A stretch of DNA of 64,000 bases from UBA5794 sp963714375 (GCA_963714375.1 CAVQOG010000002.1:178019-242018), one strand, 5' to 3'; positions 34,009 through 42,935 are shown, numbered from the stretch's first letter. Program-made: numbers and translations. The notes: generated from the letters alone by a model not told the origin.

Positions 34009-34403
34009 TGCCGCCCTTCGTCGGCGAGCGGAGGATGGACAAGACAGCTTCGAGGATTCCGGAGTTTCCCATGGACGTCACAGACAACCATCGGTCGGAG
34101 AACGTGAACGGCGCATTCCGTCGCCACCAGCGCACCACGGGCCCATCAAAAGTGCTGACACCCCGGATGCTCCATCTCTCCCGGATCGCGTCCCTGATCG
34201 CAAACGGATCGGATTCCCATGCTGGCATGGTCGCCGCGAACGGCGCCCTATCGGCTGGCGCGACAAATGCCGATCTCGTAGCCACCCTGTTCGCTGTCTG
34301 CCCAATCGCGGGTCTTACCCGTGCGGGCGCTGCTGCACCGTGGATCGCTCGTTCGATCGGCTACGACATCGATGCCGCTTTCGAAGATCCAACGAATACG
34401 TGA
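34005..34403 (+). CDS. small CMD-like protein 2, translationally coupled to the regulator
   Basis: This 132-residue protein overlaps the regulator by 4 bases. The C-terminal half, LTPRMLHLSRIASLIANGSDSHAGMVAANGALSAGATNADLVATLFAVCPIAGLTRAGAAAPWIARSIGYDIDAAFED, follows the carboxymuconolactone-decarboxylase-like pattern (two helices, AGATxxxLVxxLxAVxPxxG, GYDxDAA tail). No Cys-x-x-Cys redox motif of AhpD is present, so a peroxidase role is not indicated. It lies on the other side of the regulator from its likely paralogue at 31.4 kb. Confidence 0.7.
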   Translation: MMPPFVGERRMDKTASRIPEFPMDVTDNHRSENVNGAFRRHQRTTGPSKVLTPRMLHLSRIASLIANGSDSHAGMVAANGALSAGATNADLVATLFAVCPIAGLTRAGAAAPWIARSIGYDIDAAFEDPTNT

Positions 34404-34462
34404 CGTGGATTCGAGTTGTGGTCCGCCCGCCGACATCGCTGCTTCCAACCAAAACCTTCTCC

Positions 34463-34491
34463 TTGACACCTAGCTTTACATAGTGTAGGTT
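34463..34491 (+). promoter_or_regulatory. padR promoter with TACATAGTGTAG palindrome, leaderless arrangement
   Basis: A perfect -35 TTGACA (34463-34468) and a -10-like TAGGTT (34486-34491) are separated by 17 bases. The palindrome TACATAGTGTAG (34477-34488) fills the spacer. The ATG at 34500 lies 8 bases after the -10, so the mRNA is probably leaderless. A TACA..TGTA dyad is the kind of site PadR regulators use for autoregulation. Confidence 0.55.
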
Positions 34492-34499
34492 TGCTCAGT

Positions 34500-34838
34500 A
34501 TGAGTGGACAAGCGCTGAAAGGGCATCTCGACCTCCTGTTGCTGGCCGTCGTCTCGGACGGTGCCAAGCACGGATACGTCATCATCAACGAACTGCGTGA
34601 CCGCAGCGATGACGAATTTGACCTTCCCGAGGGAACGGTCTATCCGGCTTTGCATCGCCTCCAAAAGGGCGGATTCCTCAGTAGCGAATGGACTGTGGTG
34701 CAAGGAAGACGGAGACGTACCTACCGGCTGACTGACAAAGGTCGGGGAGCTCTCGGTGAACAGCGCAAGGCCTGGCTGGCGTTTTCGGACGCCATTGGCA
34801 ACGTGTTGAAAGGAGTCCCATGGCCCAATACGCCATGA
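34500..34838 (+). CDS. PadR-family transcriptional regulator
   Basis: 112 residues from the ATG at 34500. The winged-helix core ALKGHLDLLLLAVVSDGAKHGYVIINELRD and EGTVYPALHRLQKGGFLSSEW, followed by RRRRTYRLTDKGRGAL, is textbook PadR. The short C-terminal helix fits the subfamily-2 type that regulates membrane protein or efflux genes. A palindrome overlaps its promoter, and its 3' end overlaps the next gene (HAAS-like membrane protein) by 19 bases, the standard padR-membrane protein pair. Confidence 0.92.
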   Translation: MSGQALKGHLDLLLLAVVSDGAKHGYVIINELRDRSDDEFDLPEGTVYPALHRLQKGGFLSSEWTVVQGRRRRTYRLTDKGRGALGEQRKAWLAFSDAIGNVLKGVPWPNTP

Positions 34839-35659
34839 TCGACGGCTATCTCAACACGATGCGCACCGAGATTCGGTGGAGACGTGACCTTGACGACGTG
34901 GTCGGTGAGATGCAAGACCATCTCTACTCCACCGTTGAGGGCATGCTTGCCACCGGCCTCGAACCCGACGTCGCTCAACGCAAAACGCTCGAACGATTCG
35001 GTGAACCCAAGTTTCTTGCCGCTTTGTACGCCTCCTCCAACTCAGGAGGAATTGCAGTGCCAACAACAACAACAATCAGAGCAGGAACCCTCGCCCTCAC
35101 GGCCGCAGCCTTGTGGCTCGCTGGATCGGCGGTCCAGTGGTTCTACAACATCAACGATCTAGGCGGAGACAGCGACATCCACGCGTGGTATCTCTCTTGG
35201 GCCGTCCTCACGGCTGTAGCGGGGATACTCGGCCTCTTCGTGATGACCGCCCTTGGGCAGCGTCACGGTGGTTTCGGAGCCTCTGGGCTGATCGCCTTGA
35301 TAGTCGCTTCGATAGGTGTGCTACTCAGCATCGTCTTCACGTGGGCATCGCCCGGTTGGATGGGACTTATCGGAATCGGGTATCTGATCACCGGTATCAA
35401 GATGTGGATCAGTGGACTGGCTCCCAAGGCCGCCACGGTGCTGTTCTCGATTGGGATGCTCATTGGCGTCGCAGCGTTCATCGTGGTGGATGCACTCGAA
35501 GTCGGCGAATTGGACAGCTACGGCGATTACCCGGCGGCCTTCATCACTGGACAGGTCGTCGGACCCGCACTCACGGCTCTTGGGCTCATCGGCCTTGGAC
35601 TTTGGCTCAGAAGCGAGGAGCCAGCCGACATCCCTACAGATGCTCCAATAGCCGCATAG
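34820..35659 (+). CDS. membrane protein with N-terminal HAAS/permease-prefix domain
   Basis: A 279-residue protein. Residues 1-70 (IDGYLNTMRTEIRWRRDLDDVVGEMQDHLYSTVEG... QRKTLERFGEPKFLAALY) form the soluble helical permease-prefix domain commonly encoded next to PadR. About six TM helices follow (TLALTAAALWLAGSAVQWF, WYLSWAVLTAVAGILGLF, LIALIVASIGVLLSIVF, MGLIGIGYLITGIKMW, SIGMLIGVAAFIVVDAL, VVGPALTALGLIGLGLW). PadR of the same operon probably represses it. Function unknown; the family is linked to membrane stress or drug response. Confidence 0.85.
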   Translation: MAQYAMIDGYLNTMRTEIRWRRDLDDVVGEMQDHLYSTVEGMLATGLEPDVAQRKTLERFGEPKFLAALYASSNSGGIAVPTTTTIRAGTLALTAAALWLAGSAVQWFYNINDLGGDSDIHAWYLSWAVLTAVAGILGLFVMTALGQRHGGFGASGLIALIVASIGVLLSIVFTWASPGWMGLIGIGYLITGIKMWISGLAPKAATVLFSIGMLIGVAAFIVVDALEVGELDSYGDYPAAFITGQVVGPALTALGLIGLGLWLRSEEPADIPTDAPIAA

Positions 35660-35789
35660 ATCAACGCCGCCACTCAGCGCCAACCAGCCGGGCGGGTCAT
35701 CGCCCGGCTGAAGCGCGAACATTGGCGGGGCGAGGTACGCAAGATGCGGCCCCTCGAGACAGGATCAGGCGACGAGAACGGAGAACGCC

Positions 35790-36644
35790 ATGGCAACCGC
35801 CGATACCCATCAAGTAAACGCACGGCGGCGTCGGCTCTGCGACGTGCCTTTCGACAGCTGGTTCGGATTGGCACGGCACGTCACGGTAGGTGGCTTTGCT
35901 GGCCTGGCAGCTGGGTTCCTGGTCGGCGGTGTGGGCGGCCGCGTCTTCATGCGGATCGCTGGCGCGGCGTCCGGAACGCGTGGCGCTGGCCGAATCACTG
36001 AGGCTGGATTCACCGTCGGTGAGGTCACGCCGATAGGAACGTTCTTCCTGGTCCTCTTCATCGGTGTCGTCTCTGGGATCGTTGGTGCTGGGATGTATCT
36101 CGCGCTTAGGCCCTGGCTCGGTTGGGCAGGCAGATTCCGGGGAGCCTTGTTTGGCGCTGTGTTGTTCGCCCTCACCAGCGCAACGTCCGACATCATGAAC
36201 CCGGACAATCGGGACTTCACCGTCCTGGGAAACGGTGTGCTCCTCGTGACGCTGATCGTTGGGTTGTTCGTCGTGTTCGGTGTCGTTACCGACCTGATGT
36301 TCAAGTGGTTTGATGCCCATCTTGAGCCAAGGGAGGAGGGATCCACCTCCGAAGGAGTGTTGTACGGCGTTATCGCAGGTCTGGGAGCACTCGTGGTGGT
36401 CCCGGCATTGGCAGGAATCCTTCTTGGCGGGGAGAACGTCTGTGATTGCGAATCCCCCATGTGGGCTTCGTGGTCGTTCGTTGTCGTCTGCGTCTCCACC
36501 GTTGCCGTCTGGGTGGATGCAGCCAGACGCCTCCCTTCCTGGGTCACGAGCGTCGCGGCTGTCACCGGCTACCTCGGGATCAGCGGCGTCGTGGCGTTCG
36601 GACTCCTCCGCGTCATCTCCGATGCAGCCGACATCATCGGATAA
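35790..36644 (+). CDS. polytopic membrane protein of unknown function
   Basis: A 284-residue protein with about seven hydrophobic segments, starting after a basic leader: VGGFAGLAAGFLVGGVGGRVFMRIAG (a Gly-rich helix), FFLVLFIGVVSGIVGAGMYL, ALFGAVLFALTSAT, LLVTLIVGLFVVFGVVTDL, VIAGLGALVVVPALAGILL, SWSFVVVCVSTVAVWVDA and VAAVTGYLGISGVVAFGLL. A CDCESP loop carries two Cys. No catalytic motif. It stands alone between the PadR operon and the CNNM-type gene. Confidence 0.72.
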   Translation: MATADTHQVNARRRRLCDVPFDSWFGLARHVTVGGFAGLAAGFLVGGVGGRVFMRIAGAASGTRGAGRITEAGFTVGEVTPIGTFFLVLFIGVVSGIVGAGMYLALRPWLGWAGRFRGALFGAVLFALTSATSDIMNPDNRDFTVLGNGVLLVTLIVGLFVVFGVVTDLMFKWFDAHLEPREEGSTSEGVLYGVIAGLGALVVVPALAGILLGGENVCDCESPMWASWSFVVVCVSTVAVWVDAARRLPSWVTSVAAVTGYLGISGVVAFGLLRVISDAADIIG

Positions 36645-36766
36645 TGGACTGGCGTTGGGCATGTTCGCCCAAAGCGAGGCTGGGAAGACAACGAAAGATT
36701 CAAGATCTGACCCTTCACTACTGGCTGCAATAGAGTCAGAGGAGAAGAGAAGCGGAGGGATCGAGC

Positions 36767-38035
36767 GTGGATAGTGCCTGGCCCGAACTCGTACTGATCG
36801 CAGTGCTGGTGGCCCTCAACGCGGTGCTATCTGGGACAGAGGTTGCGCTGATCTCCCTCCGGGAGCCGCAGCTTGCTCGCCTCGAGGGTCAAAGCCGTTC
36901 GGGACAGATTGTTGCCAGACTCGCACGGGATCCCAACCGGTACCTCGCAACAGTCCAGATCGGGATAACGCTCGCAGGGTTCATGGCTTCCGCTGTCGCC
37001 GCGACAAGCCTTGCCGAGCCTTTGCTACCAGCCTTTGGGTGGGCGGGGAACGCTGCTGAGACTGTTGCGATTGTGGTGGTGACGATCTTCCTTGCGTTCC
37101 TCACTCTCGTCTTCGGCGAACTCACCCCCAAACGCCTCGCTCTCCAGCGAGCGGAGGGATGGGCAATGGTGATGGCAAGGCCACTCGACTGGTTCTCGAC
37201 CGCAATGACTCCCTTCGTCTGGTTGCTCAGTGTGTCTACCGATGCGGTCGTTCGCCTCTTTGGCGGTACACCGGGTGCAACACGCCAGGAAGTCGACCTT
37301 GAGGAACTTCGAGACACCATTCTCGCGACTGGCGGCCTGTCCCAGGACCACTCAGAGGTCTTCCTCGGAGCCTTCGACATCGTTGAGAGAACAGTTGTCG
37401 AGATCATGACGCCAAGGACCGACGTGCGCACCGTTGAGATCTCGTCCACGGTCGGACAAGGGATCGACGCCATGGTCGACTCTGGGTTCTCACGACTGCC
37501 GGTCACTCCCGACGACCGTGGCCTCGACGCAGCTATCGGGATCGTCAGTATCGCCGACCTCATCAGGGTTGAACGACACGAACCGCTCCTCCCCCATGTC
37601 CGGGAAGTGCCGACGTTCCCAGAGAACGTGGATGTCCTCGCCGCCCTCCGACAGCTCCAAAAGGTACGTCTCCAGATGGGGTTCGTCGTCGACGAGTTCG
37701 GTGGGATCGAAGGCATCGTCACAACCGAGGACATCGTCGAAGAGATTGTGGGCGAGATCTACGACGAAGAGGACACGGATGTCGCAAGTGTCCAAGTGGA
37801 GGCGGACGGAAGCTTCCTCGTGCCCGGTCGTTTCCCTGTCCACGACCTTGTCGATGTCGGCATCCACGTCCCCGGTGGGAACTTCACGACCGTCGCGGGC
37901 CTCGTCCTCGCAGAACTCGGGCACCTACCGGAAGTAGGCGAGTCCGTCACCGTCGAGACATGGCGCATCGAAGTCGTCGAGCTCGACGGCACAGCCATAT
38001 CCGACGTACGTTTCACGGCGGTCGCGGGCACCTGA
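36767..38035 (+). CDS. hemolysin C / CNNM-CorC-family transporter or regulator
   Basis: A 422-residue protein. The N-terminal DUF21/CNNM membrane domain (LIAVLVALNAVLSGTEVALISLRE, then YLATVQIGITLAGFMASAVAA, FLTLVFGELTPKRLALQ) is followed by a CBS pair (EIMTPRTDVRTV; QMGFVVDEFGGIEGIVTTEDIVEEIVGEI) and a CorC_HlyC C-terminal domain (LVPGRFPVHDLVDVGI). Bacterial members such as CorC transport or regulate Mg2+ or Co2+. The start is GTG at 36767, with GGAGGGATCGAGC upstream. Confidence 0.9.
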   Translation: MDSAWPELVLIAVLVALNAVLSGTEVALISLREPQLARLEGQSRSGQIVARLARDPNRYLATVQIGITLAGFMASAVAATSLAEPLLPAFGWAGNAAETVAIVVVTIFLAFLTLVFGELTPKRLALQRAEGWAMVMARPLDWFSTAMTPFVWLLSVSTDAVVRLFGGTPGATRQEVDLEELRDTILATGGLSQDHSEVFLGAFDIVERTVVEIMTPRTDVRTVEISSTVGQGIDAMVDSGFSRLPVTPDDRGLDAAIGIVSIADLIRVERHEPLLPHVREVPTFPENVDVLAALRQLQKVRLQMGFVVDEFGGIEGIVTTEDIVEEIVGEIYDEEDTDVASVQVEADGSFLVPGRFPVHDLVDVGIHVPGGNFTTVAGLVLAELGHLPEVGESVTVETWRIEVVELDGTAISDVRFTAVAGT

Positions 38036-38104
38036 TCACTCGAACGTGTCTTCACACCGCGCAGTTGTCCACTTCTTCGTCTGACCCACACGGCAGGAAC
38101 GCTC

Positions 38105-38133
38105 TTGACAATCGAACGTATGTTCGATACAGT
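38105..38133 (+). promoter_or_regulatory. LexA (SOS) box inside a perfect promoter
   Basis: TTGACA (38105-38110) and TACAGT (38128-38133) are separated by exactly 17 bases. In between lies TCGAACGTATGTTCGA (38112-38127), a perfect 16-bp palindrome matching the Gram-positive/actinobacterial LexA consensus CGAAC-N4-GTTCG. The ATG at 38140 follows the -10 by 6 bases, so the transcript is probably leaderless. This is one of the clearest regulatory sites in the window. Confidence 0.88.
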
Positions 38134-38139
38134 GTGGAC

Positions 38140-39325
38140 ATGAAGACACCTACCCCCATTTCGGGCGGGGTCTTCGGAGAGGACGGCAGCACCAAGGTGC
38201 TGGCCGAAGGACTTGCTGACAGATACATCCGAATCAGCGACGACGATCTTGAGGCATCGATTGTCGAGCTGAAACAACACATCGACGCACAACACGCTGA
38301 TCTGCTGTTGCGGGTTGCTGAGTATCACCGTCGAGATCTCGGGACACTTCGGCATCTCTTGTCCACGGTTGGGTGGGTGAAACAGGCGTTGCGACTCACC
38401 TCTGCTGCAGCATCAACAATGGTGCGTTCGGCTCGGGGTCTTGCGGTGATGCCGTTGGTCGCCGAATCGGCGTCTTTGGGGACGATCAGTCCCGACGGTG
38501 TCCGGCTCCTCGGACACGCCCAGCGTCGGCATCCCGACGAGTTCGCGTGTCCACGAAGACGTGTTTGCCGACATCGCGCAATATCTCGATACGAAAGACC
38601 TTCGAAAAGCGATCGAGCATTGGGAACAGCAGATTGACTACCCATCCGCCGTTGCCCAGGTAAGGGCCCAACGTCGTCGCCGTCGGTTCTCGATGGCACA
38701 GACCTGGGACGGTATGTGGCATGTCAGCGGTGAACTCGACCCCGAAACCGGCTCGATCGTGGATACCGCAATCCGGTCCATTGCGGACCGCCAGAACCTT
38801 GCGGCATCGCGCGAAGGCTCCACCGATATCAGGTATCCATGGCAACGACGAGCCGACGCATTGGGTGACCTGTGCGCTTTCTGGCTTTCGAACAGCGATG
38901 AGACTGGCACCTCTGGCGGGTCGAAGCCGGCGCTTGCGGTCACTGCAAGCATCGAGTCGATACTGGGCTTGAAAAAGGAGCTTCCATCCATCGACGGGTT
39001 GGTGTTCGACCCGAACGTGATGCGACGAATCATCTGCGACTCAGCCGTTGTACGAATCATCCTCAATGCCGATGGTGAACCACTCAACGTCACCAGGCAG
39101 TCCCGCACCGTCACTCCAGCCATCCGACGAGCACTGGACCAAAGAGATGGTGGCTGTATCTGGAATGGATGTGACGCACCGCCGTCGTGGTGCGATGCCC
39201 ATCACCTCATCCACTGGGCAGACGGCGGCGAGACAAGCCTCACCAACATGGTGCTGCTATGCCGCACCCACCACCGAGCCGCCCACGAACAACCAAGCGA
39301 TCAGCGAGGCGAAGCTCCGCCGTAG
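38140..39325 (+). pseudogene. DUF222/13E12-type HNH endonuclease, frameshifted, SOS-controlled
   Basis: The first frame (from the ATG at 38140) encodes the DUF222 N-terminal part (DLEASIVELKQHIDAQHADLLLRVAEYHRRD... GTISPDGVRLLGHAQRRHPDEFA) and then runs out of register. A second frame open from 38498 carries on with RVHEDVFADIAQYLD... and ends with an intact HNH domain (GGCIWNGCDAPPSWCDAHHLIHW, LCRTHHRAAHE). Removing one T near 38553 would join EFA to VHEDVFAD. This is one gene with a +1 frameshift, or a sequencing error. A perfect LexA box controls it, as known for 13E12 repeats in mycobacteria. Confidence 0.85.
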
Positions 39326-39346
39326 TCAGCGATTGGGTCGGAAGCG

Positions 39347-41257
39347 CTATCGCAAGATCTCGACCTCGTACCACTCGGGCCACGAGAGACTTTCCAAGGT
39401 CGTCATTCGGAAGGCTTCGACTCCAGTGACAGGTACCGGGGGGGCCCATTCGAGGACGTCGCCTGTGCTGGTGAATCCTGCGAATCTCTCGACCTCGGTC
39501 CACTCGCCGGCAACCCGGACCTCGAGAATATGAACGGTGTCGCTCGGTGGACTCTGAAATACGACAAAGCGCAGACCTGACAACGTGGCCGGTTCCTCAA
39601 ACCCGACTTCGATCCACCCGGGAGCGTCTGCCCCCGACGACCAGAACGACTCACCTTCGGCCGATCCATCAATGACCAATTCAGGACCGTGCGCGTCCCG
39701 GAATCCTGAGGCATCCACCGACAGACCATCTGGTAGGTCACCACCCGAGTCGGGCTGGTCGCCATCGCCCAAGGGTGCCAGCTGATCGCAGAGGTCGCCG
39801 TCGCAGTACACGACACGACCGTCGATCATCGTCACCACCGGTCGGTTGGTAGCGATCGCTGTCTCAGGATCTGGGCCAAGGACGTCGTCAGCGAGGATCA
39901 ACATGTCGGCGACCTTGCCGACTTCGATTGAACCAACCCTCTCCTCGATGCCCATCGCTGCAGCAGCGTTCACCGTCATCATTCGCAACGCTTCCTCAAT
40001 ATTGACGACGGGCATGTGCTCCCATGAAGGTGGGTAACACGGTTGACCCGTCTCCAGATCGACCGCGCCTCCCGTGACGAATGTGAACATGAGCTGGAAC
40101 GGTTGGCCCGGTATCGATGGAGCGTCGCCGTGCCACGAGACCCGGATTCCTGGGTTCGCTGCGCGCAATGCCTCTGAATTCTCGATGACGGACAACACCG
40201 ACTCTGGAAGGATCGACTGCCAAACCTCCGCAACAGCTGGATCACAGCCGTTGGCCCAGAGTGCGCCAAAGACGACCGGCACCATTCCGACCTGTCCGTA
40301 AATGGCGAGTTCGTCGGGTGTAAGGAGTGTCGAAAGGCTGTTGTGGTCGATTCTCTGGTGGCGGGTGAAGGGCTTTTCCTCGTATGCGGCTGCGAGGCCG
40401 ACGAGCGCCTCTCTCAGGCCGAGATCACCGATGGCGTGGATGACGGTGATCCCTCCGGCCTCGTCCACGGCCGATACCACAGTTGCGACTTCATCTGCGG
40501 TCACATAGAGATCACCGTTGCCGACGTAACCCCTGTCCTTGAGATTGTCGGGTGCAGTGTCGAGGTACGGCACCGAGGTTGCGAAAGCCCGACAGGCTCC
40601 TCCGTCAGCAAAGACCTTCACACCCGCTATTGCCAGCTTCAGATCCGGGTCCTGGCTGAATTCGTGGTCGAGATAGGTATCTACCCCGTCCGGGTCGTCA
40701 CAGAAAGTGTTGTACACGACGTACAGATGGATCCGAGCCAGTAGCTCTCCACTGGCCTCGAGCGCTTGAAACGCCTCGAGTTCGGCCGGTCCCACATGGG
40801 GTTCGCCGTGGCTGGTGGTGCCACCTTCGAGCATGAACCTCTGATTGGCCCTCATGGCTTCCAGATCGTGCGCCACCGATTGCATGCGATGCGTATGCGG
40901 GTCGACGAACCCGGGCATGACGGTTCGCCCGTCAAGGTCGATTGCGAGTGTGTCGGGACCTATGAAGGTCTGCAGATCAGCCGATGTGCCAACCGCCACG
41001 ATGTCTCCGTCGCTGATGGCGACCGCCTCGACGATGGAGAACTCATCGTCGACAGTGACAATCTTTCCGTTGTGGAATACCACGTCAGCAGGCTCTTCGC
41101 TCGGAATCGGCGCGGTCGTAGGAGCGGTTGAACTTGGTGTTGTTGTGGTGGCTTCGGTACCAATCGTGGTGGTCGTTGTCTGCGTCGTGGTCTGGGTACA
41201 GCCAGCTGTGATCAACATCCCGACGACGAGCAGGAATAGCCAGTAAGGTGCGCGCAT
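39347..41257 (-). CDS. amidohydrolase-family lipoprotein with C-terminal discoidin-like domain
   Basis: The ATG at 41257 gives MRAPYWLFLLVVGMLITAGC, a lipobox, then about 35 Thr/Ser-rich linker residues. The core (residues about 55-490) is an amidohydrolase-3/YtcJ-type domain: VVFHNGKIVTVDDEFSIVEAVAI, GRTVMPGFVDPHTHRM (metal-binding HTH), then ITVIHAIGDLGLREAL, RIDHNSLSTL, SWHGDAPSIPG and VGSIEVGKVADMLIL. The last about 140 residues (FRDAHGPELVIDGS... WIEVGFEEPATLSGLRFVVF) look like an F5/8-type-C domain. It is an exported, membrane-anchored hydrolase; the substrate is unknown. Confidence 0.86.
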   Translation of the reverse strand: MRAPYWLFLLVVGMLITAGCTQTTTQTTTTTIGTEATTTTPSSTAPTTAPIPSEEPADVVFHNGKIVTVDDEFSIVEAVAISDGDIVAVGTSADLQTFIGPDTLAIDLDGRTVMPGFVDPHTHRMQSVAHDLEAMRANQRFMLEGGTTSHGEPHVGPAELEAFQALEASGELLARIHLYVVYNTFCDDPDGVDTYLDHEFSQDPDLKLAIAGVKVFADGGACRAFATSVPYLDTAPDNLKDRGYVGNGDLYVTADEVATVVSAVDEAGGITVIHAIGDLGLREALVGLAAAYEEKPFTRHQRIDHNSLSTLLTPDELAIYGQVGMVPVVFGALWANGCDPAVAEVWQSILPESVLSVIENSEALRAANPGIRVSWHGDAPSIPGQPFQLMFTFVTGGAVDLETGQPCYPPSWEHMPVVNIEEALRMMTVNAAAAMGIEERVGSIEVGKVADMLILADDVLGPDPETAIATNRPVVTMIDGRVVYCDGDLCDQLAPLGDGDQPDSGGDLPDGLSVDASGFRDAHGPELVIDGSAEGESFWSSGADAPGWIEVGFEEPATLSGLRFVVFQSPPSDTVHILEVRVAGEWTEVERFAGFTSTGDVLEWAPPVPVTGVEAFRMTTLESLSWPEWYEVEILR

Positions 41258-41316
41258 CACAGGATCCTACGACCTGATCCGTGTGTCTGCTGGCGACGGT
41301 CGGTCGCGCGATGTGA

Positions 41317-41973
41317 TCAGTGTCGAACCTCGACTCCACCAAACATGACCGTTGCATTCACCACCAGGGTGGGGGCCGATGAGCTGAGGCTGTCCTTCGT
41401 GGTGGCGTTCTCCAGCCCACCAAAGATCGGAAAGCCCCTGAGATCCACATGCCATCCTGTGGGGACCGTTATCTCGGTCGCTCCGAACGCCGTGAACACC
41501 TCGATAGCTGCGCCGGGAGCCAGTTCGGCGTCGTGCAGATCGAGCTCTATTCCACCGAACAGCACCGAAAGGGAACCCCCTTCAAAGCTTTGCGAGCGAG
41601 AAGCCAACTCGCTGCCGGAGAAGACGGTGAAGCTGGAGACGGTGTTCCCAGCTTCTGCGGTCCTGCCACGTGGTCCGCGCCTGAAGATCACCAAGAGACC
41701 GACCAACACCAGAATCGCAGGCCAGAGGAAGTCGCCGATGTCGACAATATCAAGCGCGGAGAGAAGCAACGCGACCCCTACAGCTGTCACGATCAACGGT
41801 GCTGCCCAATGACGCGGGTTGGCAAGCCACATCAAGAGGCCGGCAACGATCACAAATACCGGCCACCAATTTCCGAAAACATCGCCGGCATCGAGGGCGT
41901 CCAAGTTGTCCAGGAGCAGGATCACACCCACCACAACGATCACAGACCCGACGTAGAGCCGACCCCAGTTCAT
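41317..41973 (-). CDS. LiaF-like membrane protein
   Basis: The ATG at 41973 has AGGAGG 4-5 bases upstream, giving 218 residues. The N-terminal half holds four short TM helices in two pairs (VGSVIVVVGVILLLDNLDAL, VFVIVAGLLMWLA, PLIVTAVGVALLLSALDI, PAILVLVGLLVIF) as in DUF5668 toast-rack proteins. The C-terminal half (TVSSFTVFSGSELASRSQSF, LSVLFGGIELDLHDAELAPGAAIEVFTAFGATEITVP, NATVMFGGVEVRH) is the beta-rich LiaF C-terminal repeat domain. LiaF proteins sense envelope stress with a two-component system, but no such system is adjacent. Confidence 0.85.
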   Translation of the reverse strand: MNWGRLYVGSVIVVVGVILLLDNLDALDAGDVFGNWWPVFVIVAGLLMWLANPRHWAAPLIVTAVGVALLLSALDIVDIGDFLWPAILVLVGLLVIFRRGPRGRTAEAGNTVSSFTVFSGSELASRSQSFEGGSLSVLFGGIELDLHDAELAPGAAIEVFTAFGATEITVPTGWHVDLRGFPIFGGLENATTKDSLSSSAPTLVVNATVMFGGVEVRH

Positions 41974-42060
41974 GAAAACCTCCTCGACTGCGCCACACTC
42001 TAGACCGCGGTGTATTCGCGGGGTTTCTGTCGCACCCGTCACGTACGATGTAGTCACGCG

Positions 42061-42079
42061 GTCAGCGACACTCGCTGAC
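42061..42079 (+). promoter_or_regulatory. perfect inverted repeat before the VOC gene
   Basis: GTCAGCGA (42061-42068) and TCGCTGAC (42072-42079) are perfect 8-bp arms around CAC, ending just before GAGGAGGAAGG, the ribosome site of the gene starting at 42099. It can form a tight hairpin in the 5' leader or serve as an operator. Confidence 0.5.
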
Positions 42080-42098
42080 GAGGAGGAAGGGAACAGGC

Positions 42099-42884
42099 AT
42101 GGGGCTGAAGCATGGGATCTTTGGTTGGGCTGATCTTGCATCACCGAATACGGAGACGTCGGCGGCGTTCTACAACGCAGTCTTTGGATGGGATGCAGAT
42201 ACGACACAAGGCGACATGCCGTACACGATGTTCTCTGTGGATGGCAAGACCGTTGCGGGAATGGGCGAACTCACAGAGGAAATGGCGGCCGGTGGCATGC
42301 CGCCAGTGTGGTCCAACTATGTCATCGTTGACGATGCCGCTGCGGTCCACACAAAGGCAATAGAACTCGGCGCGACATCGATTGTGGATGCCATGCAGAT
42401 CGGCGACTCCGGTCGGATGAGTTTTGTGATCGACCCGGTCGGAGCGGCTATCGGATTCTGGGAATCCGGCACCCTCGATGGTGCAGATCTGTTCAACGTG
42501 CCAGGAGCGATGACGTGGGTCGAGCTCCAATGCCGTGACGTCGAGACTGCTACGCAGTTCTACGGCGGACTCCTCGGCTGGGAATTCGAAGTGAACGATA
42601 TGGGTGGGATGCAGTACACCGTTGCCAACAACGCGGGACGCGCAAACGCTGGGATCATGGACATCACGGGTCTGGCGCCGGACGAGATCCCAGCCTATTG
42701 GGCGGTGTACTTCGTCGTTGACGACGTTGATGCTGCGATTGAAACAGCAAAGGCCAACGGCGGCTCAGTCGTGATGGAACCGATGGATTCAGAGGTCGGA
42801 ATCATGGCCACACTCCTTGATCCCACTGGTGCCCCGTTCACGATCATCAAGGCCAAACAGGTCGATGGCCAACCGCCCCGATAG
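42099..42884 (+). CDS. VOC-family protein, two glyoxalase/bleomycin-resistance modules
   Basis: A 261-residue protein with two tandem vicinal-oxygen-chelate units: GIFGWADLASPNTETSAAFYNAVFGWDAD... FVIDPVGAAIGFWE, and AMTWVELQCRDVETATQFYGGLLGWEFEV... ATLLDPTGAPFTIIKAK. Each shows the DxxxxxxFYxxxxGW start and the DPxGAxxxx end typical of CFP30B-like actinobacterial VOC proteins. The first metal-ligand position is Asp or Glu rather than His, so catalysis is uncertain; binding or resistance roles are possible. AGGAGGAAGG precedes the ATG. Confidence 0.9.
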   Translation: MGLKHGIFGWADLASPNTETSAAFYNAVFGWDADTTQGDMPYTMFSVDGKTVAGMGELTEEMAAGGMPPVWSNYVIVDDAAAVHTKAIELGATSIVDAMQIGDSGRMSFVIDPVGAAIGFWESGTLDGADLFNVPGAMTWVELQCRDVETATQFYGGLLGWEFEVNDMGGMQYTVANNAGRANAGIMDITGLAPDEIPAYWAVYFVVDDVDAAIETAKANGGSVVMEPMDSEVGIMATLLDPTGAPFTIIKAKQVDGQPPR

Positions 42885-42935
42885 GGGATAGAGATCGGAG
42901 TCGTGGCCAGCTCACGACCCCAGTCATAACAGCCG

